Positions 25,697 to 33,865 of a stretch of 64,000 nt of DNA are shown piece by piece. This stretch comes from an uncultured Ruminococcus sp. (GTDB taxonomy: Bacteria; Bacillota; Clostridia; Lachnospirales; Lachnospiraceae). The notes beneath the pieces are model-generated. The model made no database searches. It was not told where the DNA came from and was given only the letters and a program-made list of their open reading frames with translations. The DNA lies in contig CAKRLG010000005.1 in the NCBI GenBank assembly GCA_934359255.1, positions 1 to 64,000 of the forward strand, given 5' to 3'. A program made the translations under genes and the position numbers. The stretch's first letter is position 1, and each line of letters starts with the position of its first letter.

Positions 25697-27097
25697 TTAC
25701 TCTTCCTGGGCTACAATGTTCTGCAGCCAGACGCCTTTCTTAACCAGTACGAATCCGATCACACACTTGATCCAGTCTGCAATGTTGACACATGCAAAGA
25801 TCACAACCACGAAGAGATCCGTAAACCTGCTCAGTACAAAGGCAATCGGTACACTGGCGATCCAGATAAATACGCTGTCGAAAAAGAACGTAATCACTGT
25901 CTTGCCGCCGGAACGGAGGGTAAAATATGTCGCATGCAGGAACGCGTTCTGCGGCATAAAGACTGCCTGTGTCATGATCAGGTATTCTGCCAGATGTCTT
26001 GTTGTACTGTCAGTATTATACAGCCGCGGAAACAGTGGCGCGATCAAAAACATCACAATCGCCACACCGGTACAGCACATCACGGAAAAGGCGATCATCT
26101 TGTTATCCAGATCTCGCGCCTCATCCATCTTGCCGGCACCCAATTTCTGTCCTACCACGATAGCTACCGAATCACCCAGTGCGATAAAGACTACATTAAA
26201 TAAGTTTGCGATCGTATTGGCAATATTAAATGCCGCTACCACGCTCAGTCCCCGTACCGAATAGCACTGCATCAGCGTAGCCTGTGCTGCCGCCCACAGT
26301 GTCTCGTTAAAGAGCAGCGGAGAACCTTTGATAATAAATTTCTTTATCAGATATCCCGGAATCTTCATGGTTTTATAAAGTCCCACGATATAGGTATTGA
26401 TTTCTTTGTGTTTATGTGTCCAGACTAAAACGATCGCCATCTCCACATATCTCGACAATACCGTTGCAATTGCCGCACCGACCACACCGAGTTCCGGAAA
26501 ACCGAACTTTCCGTAGATCAGCAGATAGTTAAATACCAGATTTACCAGAACCGCTGTCACACCGGCTTTCATCGGTACCATCGTCTCGCCGCACTCACGA
26601 AGTGTACTCGCATATGTCTGTACCATCATAAAGGCCGGCAGTCCGCATAACATCACCAGCATGTACTGTCTTCCATAGCGAAGTGCAGCCGCCAGATCGC
26701 CACCGTCGCTGCTGCCGTTCAGATAGATCTGGATCAGGCTTTCTCCACTGATCAGAAAGATCACAATGACCAGTGCAGTCAGAATCGCAGATACCCACAA
26801 TTTGAACCGGAAAGTATGACGGATACCTTCATCATCTTTCTGTCCAAAATACTGTGCGGTAAAGATTCCCGCACCGGACACTCCTCCGAAGATACACAGA
26901 TTGTATACAAAGATCAGCTGATTGACGATCGCAACCCCCGACATCTGCTCCGTTCCGATCTGCCCAACCATGATGTTGTCCAGCAGGCTTACAAAGTTTG
27001 TGATTCCGTTCTGGATCATGATCGGTATGGCGATGGCAAGTACCATCTTATAAAACTGCTTGTCTCCAATAAATTTTTTTCTTACGTTTCCCAGCAT
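25697..27097 (-). CDS. MATE family efflux transporter
   Basis: A 466-residue multidrug and toxic-compound extrusion protein with twelve predicted transmembrane helices in two halves (DKQFYKMVLAIAIPIMIQN at the start, SLLDNIMVGQIG after it). It probably exchanges Na+ or H+ for organic cations. The start at 27097 has an AAGGGGGA site; 64 more in-frame codons upstream have no binding site and an unusual composition, so they are left out. The gene is divergent from the MerR-methyltransferase gene, a common arrangement for regulator and exporter, but no shared operator was found. Confidence 0.9.
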   Translation of the reverse strand: MLGNVRKKFIGDKQFYKMVLAIAIPIMIQNGITNFVSLLDNIMVGQIGTEQMSGVAIVNQLIFVYNLCIFGGVSGAGIFTAQYFGQKDDEGIRHTFRFKLWVSAILTALVIVIFLISGESLIQIYLNGSSDGGDLAAALRYGRQYMLVMLCGLPAFMMVQTYASTLRECGETMVPMKAGVTAVLVNLVFNYLLIYGKFGFPELGVVGAAIATVLSRYVEMAIVLVWTHKHKEINTYIVGLYKTMKIPGYLIKKFIIKGSPLLFNETLWAAAQATLMQCYSVRGLSVVAAFNIANTIANLFNVVFIALGDSVAIVVGQKLGAGKMDEARDLDNKMIAFSVMCCTGVAIVMFLIAPLFPRLYNTDSTTRHLAEYLIMTQAVFMPQNAFLHATYFTLRSGGKTVITFFFDSVFIWIASVPIAFVLSRFTDLFVVVIFACVNIADWIKCVIGFVLVKKGVWLQNIVAQEE

Positions 27098-27365
27098 AAA
27101 TCCCCCTTCTGTCCTGTTTATTCGGTCTTTAAATATACTTTCATAAGAATGTGCCATGCATCCCGACCACAATGCTTCCTGATACACCTCGTCTCCATAA
27201 AACCTTCTCCAAAAAACAAGATAACAGCAGGCATTCCCCATGACACCCCTTATCCGAAATATTCTACCATCAGTCTGTTGTTTTGTCACGAATATTTCTC
27301 CTTATTTCCTGCTATTTTTATTTTTTATCGCAGGGAATTTTTCGTTTTTATCAAAAAAGGCAAAT

Positions 27366-27394
27366 TTGCTTTCTCTCCCCCTGTCTGCTATACT
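27366..27394 (+). promoter_or_regulatory. Promoter of the MerR-methyltransferase gene
   Basis: TTGCTT and TATACT with a 17-base spacer lie about 50 bases before the start at 27447, inside the 349-base gap to the divergent MATE gene. I saw no clear promoter for the MATE gene and no long palindrome in this gap. Confidence 0.55.
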
Positions 27395-27446
27395 GTTTTT
27401 ATCTATTTTCGTAATTATTTTTCATATACAGAAAGGCGTATAATCT

Positions 27447-28628
27447 ATGAAAAAAGAGGGCTACTACTCTTCCGGGGAGTTTGCGCGTATGGCGCATGTG
27501 ACGCTTCGGACGATCCGTTATTATGATAAACAGAATATTTTAAAACCTTCCTATGTAAGTGAAGCAGGCGCGCGGTTTTATACCGATGAAGATCTGGCAC
27601 GGCTGCAGCAGATTTTATTGTTGAAGTTTCTGGGGTTTTCGCTGGATGATATCCGGGATATGACCATCAGCGATACAGACTATCACTTTATGCGGGATTC
27701 CCTGGATGTGCAGCTGAAGCTGGTGCGTGACCGGATCGAACAGCTGCAGCTGGTGGAAAAGGCGATTCAGGATACTTCCAATGCCATCCAGACCCAGCAT
27801 ACCATCGACTGGAACCAGATGCTGGATCTGATCCATCTGACCGGTATGGAAAAGAGTATGAAGAATCAGTATCAGAACGCCACCAACATCGCCGCCCGGA
27901 TCAAGCTGCACAGTTTATACTCTATAAATAAAGCGGGCTGGTTCCCGTGGATCTACTCTCAGTGTCATCTGCAATCCGGCATGAACGTTCTGGAACTCGG
28001 CTGCGGGGATGGTGCTTTATGGAAACAGAACTTCTCTCTGCTTCCTCAGGATATCCATATCACCCTCTCCGATATCTCCGACGGAATGCTGCGTGATGCA
28101 AGGCGCGCACTGGGAGCCAGGGATTCCCGGTTTTCTTTCGCCGCTTTTGACTGCGAAAAGATTCCGGCGGCTTCCGAAAGCTATGATCTGGTGATCGCCA
28201 ACCATGTGCTGTTCTACTGTGACAATCTTGAAAATGTGTGTAAAGAAGTCCGGCGGGTACTGAAACCGGGCGGGCGATTCTTATGCAGTACCTATGGCAA
28301 CTCTCATATGAAAGAAATCAGTCAGCTGGTCAGCCAGTTTGATGAGCGGATCGTGCTCTCCGCCAACAAATTATATGAGAAATTCGGCCGCGAAAACGGC
28401 ACACAGGTGCTCGAACCCTGGTTTTCCCGTGTGGAATGGATCTCTTACGAGGACGGTCTTCTGGTATCCGACCCGGAGCCTCTGATCTCCTATATCCTCT
28501 CCTGCCACGGCAATCAGAACCAGTACCTTCTTGACCACTACAAAGAATTTCGTTCCTTTGTAAAGAAAAAAACAGAAAAAGGATTTCATATCACAAAAGA
28601 TGCCGGGATTTTTATTTGCAATTACTAA
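27447..28628 (+). CDS. MerR family regulator fused to a SAM-dependent methyltransferase
   Basis: A 393-residue fusion. Residues 1-75 are a MerR winged helix-turn-helix (YSSGEFARMAHVTLRTIRYY, then LGFSLDDIRDM), followed by the usual coiled-coil linker to about residue 125. Residues about 165-330 are a class I methyltransferase with the SAM motif NVLELGCGDGALW and YDLVIANHVLFYC. The methyltransferase stands where the effector domain of a MerR protein would be, so ligand sensing, self-modification or antibiotic methylation are options. A MerR-style operator-promoter lies 70-100 bases downstream, in front of rfbA. Confidence 0.9.
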   Translation: MKKEGYYSSGEFARMAHVTLRTIRYYDKQNILKPSYVSEAGARFYTDEDLARLQQILLLKFLGFSLDDIRDMTISDTDYHFMRDSLDVQLKLVRDRIEQLQLVEKAIQDTSNAIQTQHTIDWNQMLDLIHLTGMEKSMKNQYQNATNIAARIKLHSLYSINKAGWFPWIYSQCHLQSGMNVLELGCGDGALWKQNFSLLPQDIHITLSDISDGMLRDARRALGARDSRFSFAAFDCEKIPAASESYDLVIANHVLFYCDNLENVCKEVRRVLKPGGRFLCSTYGNSHMKEISQLVSQFDERIVLSANKLYEKFGRENGTQVLEPWFSRVEWISYEDGLLVSDPEPLISYILSCHGNQNQYLLDHYKEFRSFVKKKTEKGFHITKDAGIFICNY

Positions 28629-28697
28629 ATTTCCCCTCTGTTTTTCTCTGTTCTATAAGTAAAAAACAACAATTTTACCAAAATTTTAAAAAAGTAC

Positions 28698-28728
28698 TTG
28701 AAGGTGACCTAAGGTCACCTTTTATAAT
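28698..28728 (+). promoter_or_regulatory. MerR-type promoter with 19-bp spacer in front of rfbA
   Basis: TTGAAG (28698-28703) and TATAAT (28723-28728) are 19 bases apart, too long for a normal sigma-A promoter but typical of promoters twisted into shape by MerR proteins. The spacer is filled by a near-perfect palindrome at 28701-28721 (AAGGTGACCT and its complement around one base). The adjacent MerR-methyltransferase is the obvious candidate regulator, which is inference. Confidence 0.75.
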
Positions 28729-28785
28729 GGTATCATCTTAGGATACGGAACTGAAAAAAACAAATGATCTGAAAGGAGAATACTC

Positions 28786-29682
28786 ATGAAAGGTATTATT
28801 TTAGCAGGAGGTTCCGGCACACGCCTTTATCCTCTGACCATGGTAACTTCCAAACAGTTACTTCCCATCTATGACAAACCGATGATCTACTATCCGATGT
28901 CTGTTCTGATGAACGCCGGCATCCGCGATATCCTGATCATCTCCACTCCGCAGGATACCCCGCGTTTCAAAGAACTGTTAGGCGACGGTCATCAGTTCGG
29001 TGTGAATCTGTCCTATGCCGTACAGGAAAGTCCGGACGGACTGGCACAGGCATTCATCATCGGAGAAGAATTTATCGGCGATGACTCTGTGGCTATGGTT
29101 CTGGGTGACAACATTTTCGCCGGTCACGGACTGACCAAACGTCTGCATGCAGCGGTAGAAAATGCAAAAACCGGAAAAGGTGCTACTGTCTTCGGTTATT
29201 ACGTGGACGATCCAGAGCGTTTCGGTATCGTAGAATTCGATAAGGACGGAAAAGCCATCTCCATCGAAGAGAAACCGGAACATCCGAAGAGCAATTATTG
29301 TGTGACCGGTCTGTATTTCTACGACAATAAAGTAGTGGAATACGCTAAGAATCTGAAACCAAGTGCACGTGGCGAACTGGAAATTACCGATCTGAACCGC
29401 ATCTATCTGGAAGAAGGACAGTTAAATGTAGAACTTCTGGGACAGGGATTTACCTGGCTGGATACCGGTACACATGAAAGTCTGGTAGATGCTACCAACT
29501 TCGTAAAAACTATGGAAACTCACCAGCACAGAAAAATCGCGTGTCTGGAAGAAATCGCTTACTTAAACGGCTGGATCTCAAAAGAAGAAGTTCTGAAAGT
29601 ATACGAACTGCTGAAAAAAAATCAGTATGGTCAGTATCTGATGGACGTTCTGAACGGCAAATATCTGGATGCACGCCGCTAA
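28786..29682 (+). CDS. rfbA: Glucose-1-phosphate thymidylyltransferase
   Basis: RfbA joins glucose-1-phosphate and dTTP to dTDP-glucose, the first step of dTDP-L-rhamnose synthesis. The 298-residue protein begins [18 protein letters not shown], the nucleotidyltransferase signature. It also has [23 protein letters not shown] and the lysine region [10 protein letters not shown]. Upstream lies the 19-bp-spacer promoter; rfbB follows after 67 bases. Confidence 0.97.
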   Translation: MKGIILAGGSGTRLYPLTMVTSKQLLPIYDKPMIYYPMSVLMNAGIRDILIISTPQDTPRFKELLGDGHQFGVNLSYAVQESPDGLAQAFIIGEEFIGDDSVAMVLGDNIFAGHGLTKRLHAAVENAKTGKGATVFGYYVDDPERFGIVEFDKDGKAISIEEKPEHPKSNYCVTGLYFYDNKVVEYAKNLKPSARGELEITDLNRIYLEEGQLNVELLGQGFTWLDTGTHESLVDATNFVKTMETHQHRKIACLEEIAYLNGWISKEEVLKVYELLKKNQYGQYLMDVLNGKYLDARR

Positions 29683-29749
29683 TACCGCTGCGTTCCCGGA
29701 TTTGTTTATAAATTTTTAATGGTGCCTGACACCCAAAAGGAGAAATATT

Positions 29750-30769
29750 ATGAATATTATTGTTACCGGCGGTGCCGGATTTATCGGAAGCAACTTTATT
29801 TTTCATATGCTGAAAAAATACCCGGATTATCGGATCGTATGCCTGGACTGCCTGACCTATGCAGGTAACCTGTCCACTCTGTCTCCTGTTATGGACAACC
29901 CGAACTTCCGTTTTGTAAAAGAAAGCATCACAGACCGTGAAGCTGTATACAAACTGTTCGAAGAAGAACATCCGGATATGGTTGTAAACTTCGCAGCAGA
30001 AAGTCACGTAGACCGTTCCATCGAAAACCCGGAAGTATTCCTGGATACCAACATCAAAGGTACTGCCGTCCTGATGGATGCCTGCAGAAAATACGGTATC
30101 AAGAGATATCATCAGGTATCTACCGATGAAGTATACGGAGATCTGCCTCTGGATCGCCCGGACCTGTTCTTTACCGAAGAGACTCCGATCCACACCAGCA
30201 GCCCTTACAGCTCCTCCAAAGCAGGTGCTGACCTTCTGGTTCTGGCTTACCACCGTACTTATGGTCTGCCTGTTACCATCAGCCGCTGCTCCAACAACTA
30301 CGGACCGTATCATTTCCCGGAAAAACTGATTCCGCTGATGATCGCCAATGCACTGAATGACAAACCACTTCCTGTATACGGAAAAGGTGAAAATGTCCGT
30401 GACTGGCTGTATGTAGAAGATCACTGCAAAGCGATCGACCTGATCATCCACAACGGTCGTGTCGGCGAAGTATATAACATCGGTGGTCACAACGAGATGA
30501 AAAACATCGATATCGTTAAGATCATCTGTAAAGAACTGGGTAAACCGGAAAGCCTGATCACCTATGTATCTGACAGAAAAGGTCATGACATGCGTTATGC
30601 CATCGATCCGACCAAGATCCACAACGAACTGGGCTGGCTGCCGGAAACCAAATTCGCAGACGGTATCAAAAAGACCATTCAGTGGTATCTGGATAACAAA
30701 GAATGGTGGGAAACCATCATCTCCGGTGAATACCAGAACTACTATGAGAAAATGTACGCAAACCGCTAA
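29750..30769 (+). CDS. rfbB: dTDP-glucose 4,6-dehydratase
   Basis: A 339-residue short-chain dehydrogenase-type enzyme that turns dTDP-glucose into dTDP-4-keto-6-deoxyglucose. Visible are the NAD-binding VTGGAGFIGSNFIFHM, NFAAESHVDRSI, the STDEVYG motif with the active-site acidic residues, and the YSSSKAGADLLVLAY catalytic Tyr-Lys pair. It is second in rfbA-rfbB-rfbD; the epimerase rfbC is not in the window. Confidence 0.97.
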   Translation: MNIIVTGGAGFIGSNFIFHMLKKYPDYRIVCLDCLTYAGNLSTLSPVMDNPNFRFVKESITDREAVYKLFEEEHPDMVVNFAAESHVDRSIENPEVFLDTNIKGTAVLMDACRKYGIKRYHQVSTDEVYGDLPLDRPDLFFTEETPIHTSSPYSSSKAGADLLVLAYHRTYGLPVTISRCSNNYGPYHFPEKLIPLMIANALNDKPLPVYGKGENVRDWLYVEDHCKAIDLIIHNGRVGEVYNIGGHNEMKNIDIVKIICKELGKPESLITYVSDRKGHDMRYAIDPTKIHNELGWLPETKFADGIKKTIQWYLDNKEWWETIISGEYQNYYEKMYANR

Positions 30770-30815
30770 TTCCTGCCGGTGCGTACCGTGACATTGAACT
30801 AATAAATCATTTAAA

Positions 30816-30863
30816 ATCTGCCGTTCTGCGAGGCTTTACTCTTGCCTTGCAGCTACGGCAGAT
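30816..30863 (+). other. Hairpin between rfbB and rfbD
   Basis: ATCTGCCGT and ACGGCAGAT form a 9-bp stem around a further GC-rich pairing, ending 20 bases before the rfbD start. No T-tract follows, so partial attenuation or mRNA processing is more likely than full termination. Confidence 0.5.
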
Positions 30864-30882
30864 AGATTATGGAGAGAACAAT

Positions 30883-31824
30883 ATGAAAGTATTTGTAACA
30901 GGTGTTGCCGGACAGCTGGGACACGATGTGATGAATGAACTGGCAAAAAGAGGTTATGAGGGAATCGGAAGCGATATCGCTCCTTCCTACAGCGGTGTAC
31001 AGGACGGAACTCCGGTCACAACCATGCCTTACGTTGCCATGGATATCACAGACAAAGAAGCTGTTCAAAAAACTCTTACCGAAATCAAACCGGATGTTAT
31101 CGTTCACTGCGCTGCATGGACTGCTGTCGATCTGGCTGAGGATGAAGACAAACAGGCAAAAGTAAAAGCCATCAACGTAGATGGAACTGCCAATATCGCT
31201 TCTGTCTGCAAAGAGCTGGATGCGAAAATGGTTTATATTTCCACCGACTATGTATTTGACGGACAGGGAACCGAGCCGTGGCAGCCGGACTGCAAGGATT
31301 ATAAACCGTTAAATGTATACGGACAGACCAAACTGGACGGAGAACTTGCGGTATCTTCCACTCTGGATAAATATTTTATCGTGCGTATCGCATGGGTATT
31401 CGGTAAGAACGGAAAGAACTTTATCAAAACCATGCTGAACGTGGCAAAGACACATGACAAGCTGACTGTTGTTTCCGATCAGATCGGTACTCCTACCTAT
31501 ACCTATGATCTGGCAAGACTGCTGGTCGACATGATCGAGACAGACAAATACGGTTATTATCACGCAACCAACGAGGGCGGCTATATCAGCTGGTATGATT
31601 TCACAAAAGAAATCTTCCGTCAGGCTGTCGCTATGGGACGCGAGGAGTATTCCGAAGACCGAGTATCCGTTGCTCCGGTTACCACCGCGGAATACGGCGT
31701 ATCCAAAGCAAAACGCCCGTTCAACAGCCGTCTGGACAAATCCAAACTGGTAGAAAACGGATTCCAGCCCCTTCCTACCTGGCAGGATGCTGTGGCACGG
31801 TATCTGAAAGAGATTGAGTTCTAA
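30883..31824 (+). CDS. rfbD: dTDP-4-dehydrorhamnose reductase
   Basis: The final enzyme of dTDP-L-rhamnose synthesis reduces the 4-keto group. The 313-residue protein starts MKVFVTGVAGQLGHDVMNEL (Rossmann motif). It contains HCAAWTAVDLAEDE and STDYVFDG, then YGQTKLDGE with the catalytic Tyr-x3-Lys. The start 30883 follows GGAGAG; upstream in-frame codons lie in the hairpin and are excluded. It ends at a strong terminator at the boundary of the accessory island. Confidence 0.95.
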   Translation: MKVFVTGVAGQLGHDVMNELAKRGYEGIGSDIAPSYSGVQDGTPVTTMPYVAMDITDKEAVQKTLTEIKPDVIVHCAAWTAVDLAEDEDKQAKVKAINVDGTANIASVCKELDAKMVYISTDYVFDGQGTEPWQPDCKDYKPLNVYGQTKLDGELAVSSTLDKYFIVRIAWVFGKNGKNFIKTMLNVAKTHDKLTVVSDQIGTPTYTYDLARLLVDMIETDKYGYYHATNEGGYISWYDFTKEIFRQAVAMGREEYSEDRVSVAPVTTAEYGVSKAKRPFNSRLDKSKLVENGFQPLPTWQDAVARYLKEIEF

Positions 31825-31835
31825 AATATGTTTAT

Positions 31836-31867
31836 AGCGGAGTACAATTGCACTGTACTCCGCTATT
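31836..31867. terminator. Terminator after rfbD
   Basis: ATAGCGGAGTAC pairs with GTACTCCGCTAT across a 9-base loop, followed by TTTTCCCTTTT on the plus strand. It separates the rfb transcript from the converging island operon. Confidence 0.8.
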
Positions 31868-31888
31868 TTCCCTTTTCATATATACTGT

Positions 31889-32434
31889 TTAACTTCTCCA
31901 ACTTCCGTTATGATCTATATATTTATCTCCCGCTTTTCTCCAGGCACCGCTTTCGTCAATATAGTCTTCCCCCGGCTTCCGCCATGCTCCAGATGCATCT
32001 TTATACATTTCATCAGGTTTCCGCCACGATCCGCTCGCATCTATATAATCATCCTTAGGATTTCTCCACGCACCTGACGCATCCATATATTGTTCTTTTT
32101 TCCATATTTGCTGTTCTTTTTGTCTATATTCTCCCATATCAATAGATTCGTTTCTATTCTTTTGATTACAGTAAACTTCTCTGCTGCTATAATTTCTGTT
32201 TAAATCTCTGTTTCCCTGGCCGGTAATAAGTTCATAAATACCGATGATGAAACCAATAACTATTCCAATTACTGTTGCTTTTGCTATCATTGGTAATATT
32301 GAATCTGCAGTTGGCATCGTAACTAAAAGACCAAATGTCAAATCTGCTCCTACCCACTGAAAGAATTTTATTCCACCACCTACTAAACCGCCAATAAATC
32401 CCATAACAGACATATCTAATATAATTCTTTTCAT
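31889..32434 (-). CDS. Membrane protein with YxDASGAWR tandem repeats, last gene of island operon
   Basis: A 181-residue protein with two parts. The N-terminal third is glycine-rich and membrane-spanning (SVMGFIGGLVGGGIKFF and ATVIGIVIGFIIGIYEL), giving two predicted helices. The C-terminal 70 residues hold five 14-residue repeats of the form Y-x-D-A-S-G-A-W-R-K-P, highly charged and aromatic. I do not recognise a named family; similar aromatic repeats occur in Firmicute surface-associated proteins. The start has an AGGGGGGAAAG site. It is probably the final cistron of the 38967-31889 operon. Confidence 0.7.
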   Translation of the reverse strand: MKRIILDMSVMGFIGGLVGGGIKFFQWVGADLTFGLLVTMPTADSILPMIAKATVIGIVIGFIIGIYELITGQGNRDLNRNYSSREVYCNQKNRNESIDMGEYRQKEQQIWKKEQYMDASGAWRNPKDDYIDASGSWRKPDEMYKDASGAWRKPGEDYIDESGAWRKAGDKYIDHNGSWRS

Positions 32435-32454
32435 TTCTTTCCCCCCTGTTTTCC

Positions 32455-32646
32455 CTATACTACTTCATTTTCATACGCAATAAGATACTCTGAAAGTTCT
32501 TTTTTTTCATGAACAGCTTTCCATAAAGCACTTTTATATTCTTCCTGGGTACAGGAATAATTTTCAATACATGGAATACATCCAAATATCTTTTTGTATT
32601 CAAGGTTAATTATTTTTATTGAATTTTTAAAAATTTTATCATCCAT
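32455..32646 (-). CDS. 63-residue hypothetical protein coupled to the metallopeptidase gene
   Basis: A small protein (MDDKIFKNSIKIINLEYKK at the start) with a Cys pair in GCIPCIEN and a helical, acidic C-terminus. Its ATG overlaps the stop region of the metallopeptidase gene (ATGGATGA), implying translational coupling. A longer in-frame start at 32829 would lie wholly inside the metallopeptidase gene and is rejected. A small acidic protein right behind a toxin-like enzyme could be an immunity protein or inhibitor; that is only a guess from context. Confidence 0.55.
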   Translation of the reverse strand: MDDKIFKNSIKIINLEYKKIFGCIPCIENYSCTQEEYKSALWKAVHEKKELSEYLIAYENEVV

Positions 32647-33349
32647 AAATCCGTATCTCCATCTCCCTTTCGAATCTGCTTGTTGTATTTGGAAACCATT
32701 TTTCAATAAACATACAATCCCTTGTATTCCCCGATGTGTATATAGCAAATAAATTTGCGAATGTCTCCCGTTGCATAATTTTATCTTCTGCATTCCATGC
32801 GAACCAATAGGTATTATTATCATGACCATAAAAACTCATTCCATTATCTTCATAGGCTTCAATTATTTTTGTATCATTTAAAAACATCCCCGATAAGATA
32901 TCCGAAATGTACATACTGTCCATCACGTCATATTTCCCCAAATCTTCTATCATTTCCGAGAAGTTTTTATTTCCATGATGCGTACTATTATTTGTCCAAT
33001 ACCTGTCTGCCTCAATTGCATTTTCAAAATTTTCGCTTAATGAAATTCTTCCCAGTATGTCATCTGCAAAATGACCAAATTCATGTCTAAACACTTTCGC
33101 ATATTCTGTATCATCTTTCTTTTCATCCATTCTGATGATTCTATTATCAGCATCATAACAGGATCTTTCTTTTATCACTTTTCCCTCAATAACTTTCGTC
33201 TCGACATTACAAATCTTAAGTTTATCTCCATATTTTTCCATAAAATCAGATATTATTGCAGGCGAATCCAATAGTGAATCCATGATACATTTTCTACGGT
33301 TTTCTGGTAATATTTCTCTAAATTTATAATGCTCTTGGCCACAGCCCAT
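32639..33349 (-). CDS. HExxH zincin-type metallopeptidase domain protein (toxin-like)
   Basis: A 236-residue protein with the zinc-protease signature HEFGH at residues 89-93, followed by an aspartate (FADD). A downstream RETFANLFAIY at about 194-204 has the spacing and shape of the third-ligand glutamate helix of gluzincin-like and lethal-factor-like domains. SDILSG and YGHDNNTYW lie between them. Similar single-domain zincins are found as polymorphic-toxin tips and beside phage head proteins. No signal peptide or membrane helix is seen. It lies nine bases after the coiled-coil gene and overlaps the 63-residue gene. Protease activity is predicted from the motif; the target is unknown. Confidence 0.72.
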   Translation of the reverse strand: MGCGQEHYKFREILPENRRKCIMDSLLDSPAIISDFMEKYGDKLKICNVETKVIEGKVIKERSCYDADNRIIRMDEKKDDTEYAKVFRHEFGHFADDILGRISLSENFENAIEADRYWTNNSTHHGNKNFSEMIEDLGKYDVMDSMYISDILSGMFLNDTKIIEAYEDNGMSFYGHDNNTYWFAWNAEDKIMQRETFANLFAIYTSGNTRDCMFIEKWFPNTTSRFEREMEIRIYG

Positions 33350-33358
33350 TTCTTTTCT

Positions 33359-33847
33359 TCACAATAAATCTAATTTTTTCGATGTATCACTGATTTCACG
33401 TTGTGCATCTATCAATTCTTTATTTATATCACCAAGTTCTTTTTGATTATTTTCCAAATCGGAAATCCCCTTCTCTAAAGGCCGGCCAATCCTCATTTTA
33501 TCTAACATGGCTTTCTTTTGTTCAAGTTTTGCTTTTTCTGATTTGGAGTTTTCCAGAGTATTTTGAGTATTTTGTTTCATATTCTCCAAGTCCGACATAT
33601 CTCCATTTAATTCAGAATTCAATTCCTGGCCTTTTTCTGCATTGGCTTCCAGTGCATTGTTAATAGCGTCCATAACTGTTTTCTGAATTTTTTCATCCAA
33701 ATCCGATCCTTGAATGCTAATTCCTGCATCCAACAGCCCTTGCTTATTCTTTTCCAGATTAGATAGTTCACCTTTTTTTGTTTCAATGTTTTTCTTGATC
33801 TCACTGATTTTATTTTTCGTTTTTTCAATACTATAGGCCATTTTCAA
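33359..33847 (-). CDS. Coiled-coil protein of island operon
   Basis: A 162-residue, almost wholly helical protein with long heptad runs (TKNKISEIKKNIETKKGELS, later GISDLENNQKELGDINKELI) broken by GISIQGSDLD. No enzyme motif. Size and helical hairpin character recall WXG/LXG-type secretion partners or structural tethers, but no WXG or LXG motif is visible. The start may be the TTG at 33847 (six bases after GGGAGG) or the ATG at 33841. It lies between the HerA-like ATPase and the metallopeptidase gene. Confidence 0.65.
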   Translation of the reverse strand: MKMAYSIEKTKNKISEIKKNIETKKGELSNLEKNKQGLLDAGISIQGSDLDEKIQKTVMDAINNALEANAEKGQELNSELNGDMSDLENMKQNTQNTLENSKSEKAKLEQKKAMLDKMRIGRPLEKGISDLENNQKELGDINKELIDAQREISDTSKKLDLL

Positions 33848-33865
33848 TAATAACCTCCCTAAATA

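Noticed and set aside
27098..27289. 64-codon N-terminal extension of the MATE gene
   Set aside because: No ribosome binding site and un-MATE-like residues; the ATG at 27097 has a good site and begins the conserved protein.
32647..32829. Upstream extension of the 63-residue gene
   Set aside because: It lies wholly inside the metallopeptidase gene. The ATG that overlaps that gene's stop is the better start.
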